Of a stretch of 64,000 bases of DNA, positions 1 to 10,300 are shown one piece after another. The first letter of the stretch is position 1. Each line of letters starts with the position of its first letter. The stretch is from Ypsolopha sequella (taxonomy: Eukaryota > Arthropoda > Insecta > Lepidoptera > Ypsolophidae), in contig OW203984.1 of NCBI GenBank assembly GCA_934047225.1, positions 9,495,201 to 9,559,200 on the forward strand, written 5' to 3'. The position numbers and the translations under genes were made by a program. Under the pieces are notes generated by a model, which was given only the letters and a program-made list of their open reading frames with translations, was not told the DNA's origin and made no database searches.

Positions 1-717
1 TTTACATAATATCACCACATCACAGGCCTGTCCAGGAATCGCCATTTTGTTTCAATACAACTTTTTTGACTTTGGATAGTAGCCTACAGACAGACACCTA
101 ATTTGTGTTTGACCAAAAAGACAAATTTCATTCTGTTAAGCTAAACGGTAGGTAATATACCTTATCAAAAAGTACGCATATTGTCTTTGTTAAAAGTTCG
201 TAGTTAAAGCTACTTATAACAAGAAAGGCCATCGTCAAACAAACATAATTTTTTTAGATCTAGGATACATATTTTTGATATACATAGATTTAGTTACTAA
301 TTTTAATTTAATCAAGCAGAAGACCAGCGCTGAGGTTTTGGCTGTGGCATTAAGCTGAGCTGGACCCTTTTTAACCACAGATTCTTTCATACATAGTTTT
401 TTTTGTTAGACTGTGGTTGCTAAAATAAAGCTCTTTTCTTTCTTTCTTAGTAGATATGACCGTCCCAAGTGACTTTACCACTTCGTCTTTATTGCTTTTA
501 TCTATGCAATATTCATAAATTCTTATGAGTTTCGAAAATTGCAACTTTCAACTGAGATGTCTTTGTAATTCAGTCGTTTCTTATATACGAGCTTTCACGA
601 ACAGTGTGCGATGAATATAAATATTATCTGGGAACGCCGACTGATGAAAATTATTTGTGGAATAAAAAGCTTTGTGTTAATTTCCCTGTTTTAGTTTTGG
701 TACCTATTTACCTATCA
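1..717. other. AT-rich DNA without a recognisable gene
   Basis: No supported coding region. Around 330-450 there is sequence ending in an AATAAA-like signal followed by a TTTC-rich run, which looks like the 3' tail of an old non-LTR retroelement on the plus strand; no protein homology is visible upstream of it. Confidence 0.5.
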
Positions 718-1102
718 GGAGCCATCCATAAATTACGTCACACATTATTCCCCATAACGTGTGATGCAACTTGAGGTTAACAAAGTGTGACATCGTGTGA
801 CAAGGGGGACAATGAGTCATAAGCATCGTGATGTCACAACTCTAAACTTCAATTCTAACGATTATCTAAAATGTCTCTTTCTTAAATGTTTGATTTGTTG
901 TTGATTTTATGAAAAAAGATTTTAAATAAGATTATATGAATAATTTTGGAAGTGCTGTTTTAATTTTATAATTTCTAAATAGATAATTGAAAAATATGTG
1001 ACATCACATCAGGGGAGGGGGTTCACAGAAATGTGACCACCTGTGACAAAGACGGCTCCAAAGACTATGAAATTCATGTGACTTAATTTATGGATGGCCC
1101 CT
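718..1102. mobile_element. MITE with 25-bp terminal inverted repeats
   Basis: The left end (AGGAGCCATCCATAAATTAC, continuing GTCAC) and the reverse complement of the right end agree over about 25 bp with two mismatches. Just inside both ends are several copies of a GTGTGACA-like word, typical of subterminal repeats. The element is 385 bp and has no coding capacity. The superfamily is not decided by the sequence; no clear target-site duplication was found. Confidence 0.75.
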
Positions 1103-1271
1103 TATTATGTATTATTTATTATTAGTTAAGGGTGATTAGGTATTTATACCTAGTTAAGGCTTCTTTTGGTATTTCATAATGTTGGAATTTGCATAAACCC
1201 CACCAAACATACCAACTAACAAGATCCGCCTTAAGTTTTCTTATAATTTAACCACAAAATTAGTACAAAAG

Positions 1272-1390
1272 ATATAACAAAGAATCAGAATCAGAATCAG
1301 AATCAGAAGTCTTTATTTGTATAAACATAGGTAAATGGTTGTTTTGACATAAAATATGGTCCCATATGCTTTGCCATATTCGGCACACAA
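1272..1390 (-). repeat. LINE 3' tail, CR1-like, with (GATTCT)n end
   Basis: Read on the minus strand the sequence ends in AATAAAGACT followed by about four GATTCT units. Non-LTR elements of the CR1 group commonly end in short tandem repeats of this kind. Only the 3' untranslated end is present. Confidence 0.5.
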
Positions 1391-2411
1391 AAAATTCAAT
1401 TTAATACTAATTAATGAACAAAAAATTCAACTTAATACTAATTAAGATTAAGGTGAATACATAATTCAACTGCAAACCTATCTTTGAAGGCCTATTTCTC
1501 CCACACTGGTGGTCCAAAAACTTTAAAAATACATAATAATAAAATACATACATAATAGGCAAGATGAGGTCAAAAATAAATTTCAAGTTTAACAATTTAT
1601 TTTTTGTTGATATTTTTAACAAAAAAATAAGTCGAAAGTCATCGTAAGTTTCATATGATTCTTGCAAGAATTGTCTTACTCCTTCCGAATGCCGGTAGTA
1701 ATTCTAATGATTCTTTCACCAAATGGTAGTAAATTTTTAGATCTACAAAATAATTGTTTAAAGTTGTTTTTCCGATCATCGCGTCTTAGCGAAAAGTATT
1801 ATTTTCTCCTATTTTGCGCTATCCGGAGATGCAGCGATCGTCCAATGCAATACGCGCTGATATGAACGTTATTTCGATATAGTTTTTTTCTATATTTGTA
1901 CTGACACAGGTTGACTAAAGGTCTTTGGCGTATGCATGCACCTTAAGGCTGCATACGCTTACTCCGATAGAAAGAAAAGTTTATTTAGCAGACACCCTGC
2001 GGATATTCGCAGCAGGTCATGCTCATTTTACTCCAGGGGGCAAGATTACATAGTATGAAGTACTTACTTTATACCTCAGCGATCCTCTTACAGTGGAGGG
2101 CAAATTTTTTACCGTTGAAAAATCTTGCTCTGAAATGGTTGGGGAAATTTTAATAGGGGACAAAAAGGCCCGAATTTTGAATTCTGTACACTTACGCAGA
2201 CAATTAATTATTTTGTTGTTTATTTGTTTTTTTATTTTGTCTATTTTATCAATTCAGAATAAAGTCGTGTCTGCATGTCTTTATTTTTTCGATATTAAGT
2301 AACATACAAAATAAACATGAGCAACTTTCGTGTTTTGAAGTAAGTAAATACATTATCCCTGCTAATATTGTAAATCTGAAAGATTTTTTGTCACACATAA
2401 ATATTAACTAT
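1391..2411. other. AT-rich DNA, nothing coding supported
   Basis: Short ORFs on both strands are not convincing. A stretch near 1955-2045 (AGAAAGAAAAGTTTATTTAGC) may be another reversed retroelement tail, but this is weak. Confidence 0.4.
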
Positions 2412-2937
2412 AAAAAGTGCAAGTCTGACTCGCGTACCTAGGGTTCCGTAATTCGATAGTTATTGGAACAGAAAATTTAATTTTGTCATTTTGTTTTCGT
2501 GATTTTCTCAACCGCTGTATTTTTCCTGTAATCTTTACGTAACAACATATTACCATGATTTTTTTCATATTGTTCGGTCCACCAGTTCCAGAGATAAAAA
2601 ATGTATGTCCCCACCGGACATACACTTAGTAGCGATTTTAGAAAGATTTATATATTTTTACAATCAGCACTTTAATATCGACAATTTGATTACAATTTCT
2701 TAGGATAATTTTCTTTTTTTTTCTCTCTTTCATATTGGAAATATTTTGAACGGTTTAAAATTTTAAAATTTTTTTCTTTCACCGTATTATGTGGGCAAAT
2801 TAATTCTATTTTAGTGCTAAATTTCAAGTCTTTATCTTTAACGGGGCTAAAGTTATGGGGCTGTGACATACGGACGGACAACGGAGTCTCATAAAGGTTC
2901 CTTTTGTACCTTTTAGGTACTACAGAACCCTAAAAAT
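2412..2937 (-). repeat. Dispersed repeat, GGGTTCCGTAC to GACTCGCACTTG family
   Basis: On the minus strand it opens with a GGGTTC(T)GTA box, passes a block describing CGTCCGTATGTCACAGCC, and closes with GAGTCAGACTTGCACTTTT. Three more members lie on the plus strand at 25186-25702, 57389-58122 and 61702-62023. The family is widespread in insect genomes; I cannot assign it to a transposon class from sequence alone. No ORF is conserved between copies. Confidence 0.7.
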
Positions 2938-3206
2938 AGTAAACGTATAGTTTTTTGCCTCTACCAAATCTTTCAAAATTTGCCTTTTGACATTGTTCTG
3001 GTTTTGATTACAATTGACTGTTCTGTCACTAGTTTGTACGTAATCTCGAAGGAGTTGGTATATATCCATATACCCATAGCAAACCCACCAAAATTAACCA
3101 TTGAATAAAATATGGAGCTTGCCAGTGTGCTTGCATCTAGTGATTAGAACGGTATCCGTACCATAGTATATATAGATGTTTGTAAAGGGGCTTAAGGCGC
3201 CTACTA
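2938..3206. other. Non-coding AT-rich stretch
   Basis: Nothing recognisable. Contains a short direct arrangement of TATATCCATATACCC and no ORF of note. Confidence 0.3.
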
Positions 3207-3292
3207 TTGCCGAAAATTGAGACTGGAAACATTTTAGTTAGTGTTATATTAGAGAATTTAATAGCTAAACAGGGAGTAATTTTCATAAACAT

Positions 3293-3496
3293 TTATTTCA
3301 AAAACATGCGGAAATATGCAATCGAATCACCATCATCATTGACCACATCATATTCACAGATGATTGTTTCAGAGGCGGTGGGTATGCCGTGGGTTAATTT
3401 TTTTCGTTTATCGCACGTAGGGCTGCCACCTTTCGAAAAGGCTAGGCCAGACAGAACCATGGTAAAAAGTAGCATTTTTTTAAAAATAAAACGCAT
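3293..3496 (-). CDS. Hypothetical 67-aa protein with signal-peptide-like N-terminus
   Basis: ATG-initiated ORF on the minus strand. Residues 1-20 (basic MRFIFKK, then a hydrophobic core LLFTMVLSGLAF) look like a cleavable signal peptide; the remainder is short, polar, with two cysteines (in SPTCDK and IICEYD) and an acidic patch VVNDDGD. It lies 88 nt downstream of another minus-strand ORF (3585-3920). No family is recognised. Against it: the antisense strand is also open (123 codons, 3207-3578), length is small, and no splice or poly(A) evidence is decisive. It may be a terminal exon, a fragment of transferred DNA, or chance. Low confidence. Confidence 0.2.
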   Translation of the reverse strand: MRFIFKKMLLFTMVLSGLAFSKGGSPTCDKRKKLTHGIPTASETIICEYDVVNDDGDSIAYFRMFLK

Positions 3497-3584
3497 TTTT
3501 TATATAAATAATATATTACAATACAAATTAATCAGCACTGCTCGGGCCCACTTGAAATCATGTTTTTTTTTCATTTAATTTTTA

Positions 3585-3920
3585 TCACCAACGTTCCTTA
3601 CTGTGGTTTTTTCGAAAACTTGATAAGATTTTGGAAGTGATATTAATCTTAGCAATTAATTCCAACTTCACCATGTTGACTAATTGGCAGTTTATCATGT
3701 CTGTCCATAAATTACCCATGAACCCATTAGCGTTTTTACGGGTTTTTACCCGTTCCACAAAAGCATTACCGGAATTGAAAAAAAATTGTAAATTATTTTC
3801 GAAAGTTCTATACCATAAAATTTGACTTTCATTAACTGAAACCATAGTACCTAAATCAGCGAACACTGTTAAAAAAACTAAATTATGAATTAAAGATACA
3901 TATCCTTCAATATATTGGTT
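3585..3920 (-). CDS. Hypothetical open frame, about 111 codons, possible internal exon
   Basis: Open on the minus strand from just after a stop at 3921-3923 to the TGA near 3585, without an early ATG (a GTG or an internal ATG in LGTMVSVNES are the only starts). The translation is of mixed composition (for example GNAFVERVKTRKNANGFMGN) rather than low complexity. A good splice-acceptor look-alike, a T-run followed by AACAG, sits in front of the codon at 3866, so the part from there down could be an exon. No homology is recognised. With the neighbouring 67-aa ORF it forms the best candidate coding patch outside repeats, but chance is not excluded. Confidence 0.2.
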   Translation of the reverse strand, partial: NQYIEGYVSLIHNLVFLTVFADLGTMVSVNESQILWYRTFENNLQFFFNSGNAFVERVKTRKNANGFMGNLWTDMINCQLVNMVKLELIAKINITSKILSSFRKNHSKERW

Positions 3921-4407
3921 TCATCATAAACGCCAACCTATAGCCCGGACATGCACCACTTCAAGCCGTTGACTCCGGGTAAGACCCGAAAGGGTAGTAG
4001 CCCTCTCGATTTTGTTGTCGAGTTTCGATTGAGTTTGAAAATGTGTCGTTATGTGCTCTTTCGGCCGTTCGGCATTTCGGCTGTTTGATACACGATTACT
4101 TGCTTTTTGCTGCATCCAATAAAATCGTCTAAACTATCATCTTTCATTTGAGTTAAATAGGTTTTAGACAATAAAACTCATATCAACATCGCACAAAATG
4201 TGAGATGAAACGGTCGTCATCATATTAAAACACGGTATGTGTTTCCAATTACAAAATAATAAATAAAAACACCTAGAAATCGCGAGATTTCTGAGCGGCC
4301 CGGGGCAAGTATAATATGAAAGCGTTGGAGCAGGACAGATTTCTCTGGATACCCTCGCCTTAAGCCTGATAGTGATCTTGCGGTGTGGAGTAGGAGCCTT
4401 TTTAGCT
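3921..4407. other. Non-coding stretch
   Basis: Moderately GC-richer than the surroundings around 3930-4100, with no recognised motif or repeat partner inside this window. Confidence 0.3.
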
Positions 4408-4620
4408 TTATCTTGTCGAGCAATTATCTGCTGGGACTAGTTTTCCTCCATATAAGAGTTTTCTCCACAAAGGTCTATTCAGTCCATTACTTTTCCATGT
4501 CAATATACCGCGTTGGCACTTATCCTTAAATATCAGCATCGGGCGTCCTATTGGCCTCTTGACATGCATTACCTGTCCAAACTCTCGACGTAACACTCGG
4601 CGTCCAAAGTTTATAACTTG
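4408..4620 (-). pseudogene. Reverse transcriptase C-terminal fragment (LINE)
   Basis: The minus-strand ORF contains GRPMLIFKDKCQRGILTWK followed by NRPLWRK. Non-LTR reverse transcriptases of several LINE clades have a C-terminal segment of the form GRPxLRYKDxxKRDLK...W..LA.DR..WR, and the spacing agrees. Nothing upstream retains the polymerase core and there is no intact start. It is interpreted as a 5'-truncated, decayed LINE fragment. The clade is uncertain. Confidence 0.4.
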
Positions 4621-4965
4621 CGCTAATCGCGAGTATACTTCGCCTTAAGTATGAATGTTCATGCTATATGAATGTTTCTACTTTAATCACCATAAAGCGC
4701 TATAGCAGTGATATAACGACCGCATATAACGGGATCAATGGCCCATCGAGAGGTTTAACGGCTAAACTAACTTAAGAAATATGTATAGTCTTATGGAAAC
4801 ATTGGACAGCATAAAAACTGCACTTTGCGATAACTTGTTTAGTCGTTTTTATGGCGGCTATTTATATTACTCAGTTTTTCCTCGGGACCTAGTATTGTAT
4901 TAGGTATCTGTGTTTACATCTACATTAACATTATAAAGAGGTAAAATTAATGTTTTATTTTGTGT
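4621..4965. other. Non-coding stretch
   Basis: Nothing supported in about 340 bases. Confidence 0.3.
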
Positions 4966-5145
4966 GTAGGGGGTAATGTCTGGAACTACTGAACCGATTT
5001 TGAAAATTCTTTCATTGTTGCAATGGACAGACTCTTCACTTGGAAATAGGGTATAGTTTGTTCCTTGGGGACGAGCAATTCCTTAGGGATATAGCCATTA
5101 ATTACATTCACGCGGGTGAACACGTGGGCAAAAAGCTAGTATACA
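4966..5145 (+). repeat. Dispersed repeat ending in a CGGGTGAA...AAAGCTAGTA box
   Basis: Begins around GGTAATGTCTGGAACTACTG, contains ACCGATTTTGAAAATTCTTT and ends GCAAAAAGCTAGTA. This pattern matches a repeat end common in moth and butterfly genomes (recalled, not searched). No coding content. Confidence 0.45.
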
Positions 5146-5155
5146 TAATATTTTT

Positions 5156-5355
5156 TTTCCAACTAGTAGTTCGCCCTGAACTGTGGAGTCGTTCGATCTT
5201 GACTGATTTGGCTCATGATCGAACTTGAAAATATTTTTTGTCTCATTTACTCGCCTACCAAATTTCATGACGTTCCGATCAACGATACTCGAGTTATCGT
5301 CGGACAAACATACATACATACAAACGCCGGATTGTTCAAGTTCGTTCACTCGTTA
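5156..5355 (-). repeat. Dispersed repeat, copy 1 of 2
   Basis: On the minus strand this shares a block of about 150 bp with 18092-18350: GAACAATCCGGCGTTTGTAT, then CCGACGATAACTC, GTATCGTTGATCGGAACGTC, AAATTTGGTAGGCGAGTAAA and CATGAGCCAAATC. The two copies are in opposite orientation. The ORFs across it are not conserved with the other copy in a way that suggests a protein. Confidence 0.7.
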
Positions 5356-5630
5356 AATAAGAATGATGGAAAATTGTTTTTGTTTTAATTTTGATTTTGT
5401 TTTTTTGTTATTTGTTTTATAATAATATTTATTATTTTTATTTATAATAGCGGGGGTGCCTTGGGACAAGATACTTACCCTCCCCTCCCTTGTATATACT
5501 CGAAATAGCCAAGTATGCGAGACGGAACCTACATCAGTTCCGTAAAAACAGTGATATCATTAATGCCGCAAATACGAGACGTCGTGATAATCTGTACACA
5601 CATGCCAGGTGTGTTTAACAGGTGGTAGAG
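5356..5630. other. AT-rich then mixed sequence, nothing coding
   Basis: First half is T-rich; the second half (from about 5450) is more GC-rich and abuts the retroposon-like repeat at 5631, and could be its divergent 5' extension. No counterpart of this part is seen next to the other copies. Confidence 0.3.
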
Positions 5631-5975
5631 CTGATGCCGATCTCGACTGTGGAGGTACCACTATCTTACTTGGAGACCCCCTCGAAGTAATTCGGGGCAG
5701 AGTAAGAGGACAGCACAGGCAAAAAACCAGGAGGACCCTGGGACCGATGGATGGCGGTATATCCATCCCTAATAGCCGGGCCTTATATGGAACAGACTGG
5801 TGACGGGCAGCGGCGTCACTGGTGCCGGTACCACGCTCACCAACCCGCCTGCATAGCGTGTGTGAGTATGGGCAATTCTTTCAGCATGACCGCCAGGTGT
5901 GTCAAAGTCCTGGAAAGGCTTATGTCCAGCAGTGGACGAACTAGGCTGATGGATGGATGGATGGACCTGACAGGA
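5631..5975 (+). repeat. Retroposon-like repeat with (GATG)n tail, copy 1 of 3
   Basis: Starts GGTGGTAGAGCTGATGCCG and ends with GGCTTATGTCCAGCAGTGGA, followed by GATGGATGGATGGATGG. The same unit occurs at 41637-41992 (+) and 49838-50123 (-). The CCAGCAGTGGAC word plus a GATG tail is the usual 3' terminus of several moth LINEs and their non-autonomous derivatives. ORFs here are different in each copy and are not considered real. Confidence 0.75.
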
Positions 5976-6504
5976 GACTGGAGAAATCCCATGAAGGTCT
6001 ATCTACATTGGTTCCTAAATGATAGAATGTTATCCCCGACGAAATAAAACGCGCGTCTAGTGAATCTTACTACATAACTAAACTAAAAGAATTGTTGTTT
6101 GGTATGGTATGTTATAATACTGCAGAGTTTTTGACTGTTTTACTATTTTACATTACTAATTTAATTAATTTATAATAATTATTTTTTGACATTATATTAA
6201 TTATATTTTGATGACATTGAATAAATCTTTATTGTTATCAATGTGATAGGCATCTTTAAACAATTTATTTATTGATAAATTACTTTTATATTTACAACTT
6301 TAAAACTTGATGTTTAAATGTATTTTATATTGATTGTTAGTGTGTATATAAATTTTCATATATTTTTTTGTATATATTTTTTGTATTACGGTTAATTTAT
6401 GTGGACTAGTATTAAATTGTTATTATTAGTTATTTGTTTAATTCATGGGTTTTAAACAGTTTTTTGTCTTTGTGTGCACTTATGAAATACTCACCTTTTG
6501 TTTA
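5976..6504. other. Very AT-rich spacer
   Basis: Long TTTATATAATT-type sequence without ORFs or repeat partners in the window. Confidence 0.4.
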
Positions 6505-6640
6505 GTCGATCCTATCACCAAGGGTTTGCTGGTAGAAATCTCTTATAGAGATAAGCTCGGCTTTTGCTTGAACTGTAACATTACTATACTTGTAATATGT
6601 TTTATTCTTGTGTGCAATAAAGAATTTTGAATTGAATTGT
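6505..6640 (+). repeat. LINE 3' untranslated tail (jockey/CR1-like)
   Basis: Contains GGTAGAAATCTCTTATAGAG, then AAGCTCG, and ends GTGTGCAATAAAGAATTTTG followed by AATTG units. The reversed tail at 47231-47345 has the same order of blocks, and the 13.0-13.7 kb element has a related tail after a readable RT C-terminus. Only untranslated sequence is left. Confidence 0.6.
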
Positions 6641-7145
6641 ACTGAATAATATATTAGTCAGCAAAGTTTTAAATGACTATTAAAATTTTCCCAGGATAGC
6701 ATTTGTAAAGTTAGATTTCAATAAACACCATCCATAAAAAATTTAATTCCCATGGAATATTAAACGAAGAATTGATTCCTGTCTTCCTTTATTTCAGTAA
6801 AAGCTTGTCATTTTCCACGATAATGGAAAATACAATCGCAACATGAAACTTGTTTCATTCCAGTTTTGCTGGAGCTCATAAATATTCACAGGTAGAGCCT
6901 TAGCTTACGACAAAGTTAATATTAGAATCTCAAAATGGACGTGCCAGCTTTCAGAGAAAGTGTACCGTGCAAGTTTAATGTTGTTTCACTATTTATTTTT
7001 AATGTTCCTTCAAAAAATATAAACACTTGGGACCTGTTACAACACTCGCTGCTACGTGCCTGATAGATTGTGTTACTCATACATTAAACACTCTTATATT
7101 ACTCATGCATACATTATAAATTCCATTTCTAAACTTATCGTATTG
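6641..7145. other. Non-coding stretch
   Basis: Nothing supported in about 500 bases. Confidence 0.35.
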
Positions 7146-7625
7146 CCGGCGCCAGACATAGCTTCAAAGATTTGCACACTTCTTTGACGACTTTGCAAAG
7201 CTTTGAAAACACATTTTGATCACAATATTGACGCACCTGCCAGACATCCTTCGCAAACACTTTTCTCCACAGTATGCTGGTAGACAACAAACAAGATGGA
7301 CGACGATTTGCCTATATTATTTATGTGCATGTAATTATTTTTTTCATGTGCAACAAAATATATGAAAAAGTCCTAGAAGAAGGCGCGAATGGATGTGTGA
7401 AATGTACAACTCAACAACGCTCGCGCAATTGGACTTTGCGTGAGTGTGGCAGGCTACGAAAACATTTAAACACATCCAACTTTGAACGCTTTGAAGTGCG
7501 CTAAAAACCGATACCGCATGGCAAAGTGCAAATCTTTGTCAAACTTTGAACACATATTCAAAGTCTCATGCCACACATAGCAATCAAACGAGTGTTCAAA
7601 CAAGTGAAGCTATATCTGGCGCCGG
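7146..7625. mobile_element. Non-autonomous TIR element, CCGGCGCCAGA termini
   Basis: Left end CCGGCGCCAGACATAGCTTC and the reverse complement of the right end CCGGCGCCAGATATAGCTTC differ at one position over 20 bp. Interior arms carry further imperfect complementarity (CAAAGATTTGCAC blocks). It is flanked by TATTG on the left and TATTA on the right, a possible short target duplication. A 76-codon ORF inside (7274-7504) shows no conserved transposase motif and is probably incidental or a remnant. Superfamily undecided. Confidence 0.7.
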
Positions 7626-7814
7626 TATTAGGATAACGCTTATGGGTAAGTGGTGAAACCGAGCCCTATAGTGCTTTGGTGTATTCTCTATAACATATTC
7701 TTTGGCATGTAGTTTTAGAATTAATCGCCAATGACATCCCAGTAATGGTATCTTTTAATGAAACCACATAATTTACTGAATATGCAGAAAAACTTTCCAA
7801 AGAGCATGACTGTG

Positions 7815-8629
7815 GATTGAAGTTAGGGGAGTTACTTAACAAATGTCTCTTATACGCCGATGATCAAGTTCTTAATCGACGAATGAGCTGCACGAAATTG
7901 TAGCAATTATGGATAATGCCTTTGAAAATAAACGAATGAAATTATATGTAGGAAAAACAGATGTTATGGTATTAGAGAGGGATGAAGTGCTGACTGAATG
8001 CCAGGTAAAGATTGGAGACAGGAAAGGAAAAGCAGATTAATGAGTTTGTCTATCTGGGTTGTCTATTTACGCGCGATGGGAAGTGTGATGTTGAAATCGA
8101 AAGAAGAGTGAATGCGGAAAATAAAGTGAACGGAGCCCTGCACTCCTTTATGGGTAGCCAAAATGTGACTGCAAAGGCACGATTGGCGGTTAATAATAGA
8201 GTGTTGGCTCCTACACTTATACATGGTAGTGAATGTTGGGTATGTCTAGATAAAGATCAAAGTAGAGTGGATGAAGTGGAAATGCGTTCGTTACGGAGTA
8301 TGTATGGTTTAACACTGAATCGTTGGGGCCTGAAAGAAGGTGTAGTGACTAGAATAGAAAAATTAATGCTTCGGTCGTTTAGACATGTAGAGAGGATGAA
8401 TGAAAGTAGAGTGACGAAAGAAATTTATTTTGCGCAAGTGGAAGGCAGAGCTCGACCAGGCCGCCCTAGAAGGATGTATGCTGACCCAATTGGTGACATA
8501 TTGAAAGAGGGCAATATCAAGAGTACGCGGAATAGAAGAGCTTGTATGATTATATTGATGGATTTGGAAGAGGCGAAAAAGGTGTGCCAGGGTCGTAGCA
8601 GCTGGAAACTTATAGTCTCTGCTTAGTTT
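7815..8629 (+). pseudogene. RTE-like LINE reverse transcriptase, 3' part, frameshifted
   Basis: The catalytic RT box LLYADD is readable at 7847-7864. In a second frame follows IVAIMDNAFENKRMKLYVGKT then DVMVLERDEVLTECQVKIGD; a third frame (8012-8626) continues INEFVYLGCLFTRDGKCDVE, then VTAKARLAVNNRVLAPTLIH, EVEMRSLRSMYGLT, GRARPGRPRRMYADPIGDIL and a C-terminal RSSWKLIVSA. This order (YADD, thumb, GRPRR tail) is that of the C-terminal half of RTE/BovB-type endonuclease-reverse transcriptases. At least two frameshifts break it and the 5' part (endonuclease, RT fingers) is missing, so it is a dead 5'-truncated copy. A second copy of the same family lies on the other strand at 21837-22670. Confidence 0.85.
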
Positions 8630-8852
8630 TTTAAAAGAGACAGCGTAAGTATATGTATGTTTGTAACTTTCCAAAGCAAAACCCGTAGAAATGAAAAAAA
8701 AAACATCTTCTCCATACTAACTTTATGAACCTGTAACTGTAAATTTTGTATGGACAAAGTTAAAAATGTTTTTTTTAGTTGCGCAGATATGCGTTTTCTT
8801 TCATTGTTCGTTCAGTTCGGAAGTTTCGTCTATAGATACTAATCCATTACAT

Positions 8853-9274
8853 CAGCGTTTCTTAACCTTTTTTGTCCACGGACCCCTTAGGAAGTCAAGC
8901 ACAATTTTAAGGACCCCCTTAGTAAAAAAGCAGCAATAAATTTCGGACCATTTCTTTAAGCTCTACAAAATACAAAAAATATATACTTTTTCATATAAAA
9001 TACGTTAATGAGAAGGTTGGTGCTGCTTTTTTGCAACTAAATTAGTGATATTTGGGTTTATGTTACTACTGAGTTGTAGTTTCAAATCAGATTCGACTTT
9101 TAATCTATTTCTGTATTTGTTTTTGGAATATGTACACAAGAGCAGATAATGCCTTTTCACAGAGTATGTCGTTGTGTAAAGCAGTAAATGTCTCAGTCTA
9201 TAGATTCGGCTGCGGACCCCCATACATGCTTGGGGACCCCCAGGGGTCCGCGGACCACAGGTTAAGAAACGCTG
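8853..9274. mobile_element. hAT-type MITE with 8-bp target duplication
   Basis: The ends are CAGCGTTTCTTAACC and GGTTAAGAAACGCTG, perfect inverted repeats of 15 bp, and the element is bounded by the direct repeat CATTACAT at 8845-8852 and 9275-9282. The 8-bp duplication and CAG...CTG termini are diagnostic of the hAT superfamily. Length 422 bp, no transposase; subterminal GGTCCGCGGACC and GTCCACGGACCCC blocks are likely binding-site-like repeats. Confidence 0.9.
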
Positions 9275-9522
9275 CATTACATGATACTGTTTTACAGTGT
9301 AAACTGACATGCTAAATCCCCGTATCGAATTAACCGTTCTCCAATTTTTGTTCAATAATGTGTGTTTGCAATAGAATGTAACACAATACTCGAAGCAATG
9401 ACCGCCATTGTCAATCCTCTTATAATTAGTGCGAGCTGCGTACAACGACCTTGAACCATACCAATATTTTTGTAGCCAATTTCTACACGTGGATGCACGA
9501 TTTCTAGCACAATGTATGTCTC

Positions 9523-9873
9523 TACAACGTGTAACAGAAAGGTGTAACCATATTTGAAGAGCTTATTCCTTCAATGGTATAGAACAACTTTTACTATGGA
9601 GCCAACCCTGAAATCTCAGAAAAAAATCTGCCATTCCGTACATTTTGGCCGAGCGTCATTGCATTTTTCTATGAAACAGTTTTTTTTTTCATGATACAGG
9701 GTTTGTTACATAGGAAAAGTTGTTCTATACCATGGACTGAATAAGCTCTTCAAATATTTATTTTTTATTTTTATTTATTTATACTAATAACTAAACAATA
9801 TTATGACAGGTTAACCTAAAGCAATATTGTTAAAAATGAAAAATATGGTTACACCTTTCTGTTACACGTTGTA
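9523..9873. mobile_element. Foldback element, one arm interrupted
   Basis: The left arm starts ACAACGTGTAACAGAAAGGT and is matched in reverse complement by sequence ending ACCTTTCTGTTACACGTTGT. About 75 bp pair (including CTTCAATGGTATAGAACAAC against its complement near 9717-9740). The right arm is split by an AT-rich insert of about 80 bp around 9755-9840. No coding content. Confidence 0.75.
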
Positions 9874-10058
9874 TATTTTGTCACACTAAGATCATTTTAC
9901 ATTTCTTCTGATGCCACGATACAGAGGGTTAATAGACAACATAATATATCGTCTATATAAAAGACAATGACCACATCATATTTAGATCTTTTAAAAACTA
10001 CCACGGACCAGGAGCGGCCTCCTTTTGACTACATAATATAAAAAAATAAAATTATCAC
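9874..10058. other. Short non-coding spacer
   Basis: Nothing recognised. Confidence 0.3.
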
Positions 10059-10300
10059 AGAGGTGACCCACGGGCTGGCACATTCCTCGGACAGCGATTA
10101 AGTTAAGTGATTCAGCGTCGGAATGTCGCCAGCATACTGGGCACCGTGCTGCGGAGCAGCGATTTAGATGAAACTTTTTATTTGTTAAATTTTTCATTTA
10201 TTATATATTTTTAGATAAGATTAGTTTTTATAAGTTAGCCTATTTAGTATCATTTTATGTTATTTAAGTTTCTTGAATAAAAATAATGAATAAGTTATAA
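10059..10300 (+). pseudogene. Retroelement C-terminal tail plus 3' UTR, copy 1 of 6
   Basis: Frame 10059 onwards reads RGDPRAGTFLGQRLS, an in-frame stop, then VIQRRNVASILGTV and DLDETFYL, ending in an AT-rich 3' region. The same C-terminal motif (SGDxRAGxxLGQRI..AIQRGNAASLLGTLP...FYL) recurs at 11400-11740, 20150-20470, 27776-28165 and 50139-50400, with a nearly pure 3' end at 55950-56096. A tail of this type closes retroelement polyproteins in several invertebrates, as far as I recall; the family name is not certain. All copies are 5' truncated. Confidence 0.65.
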
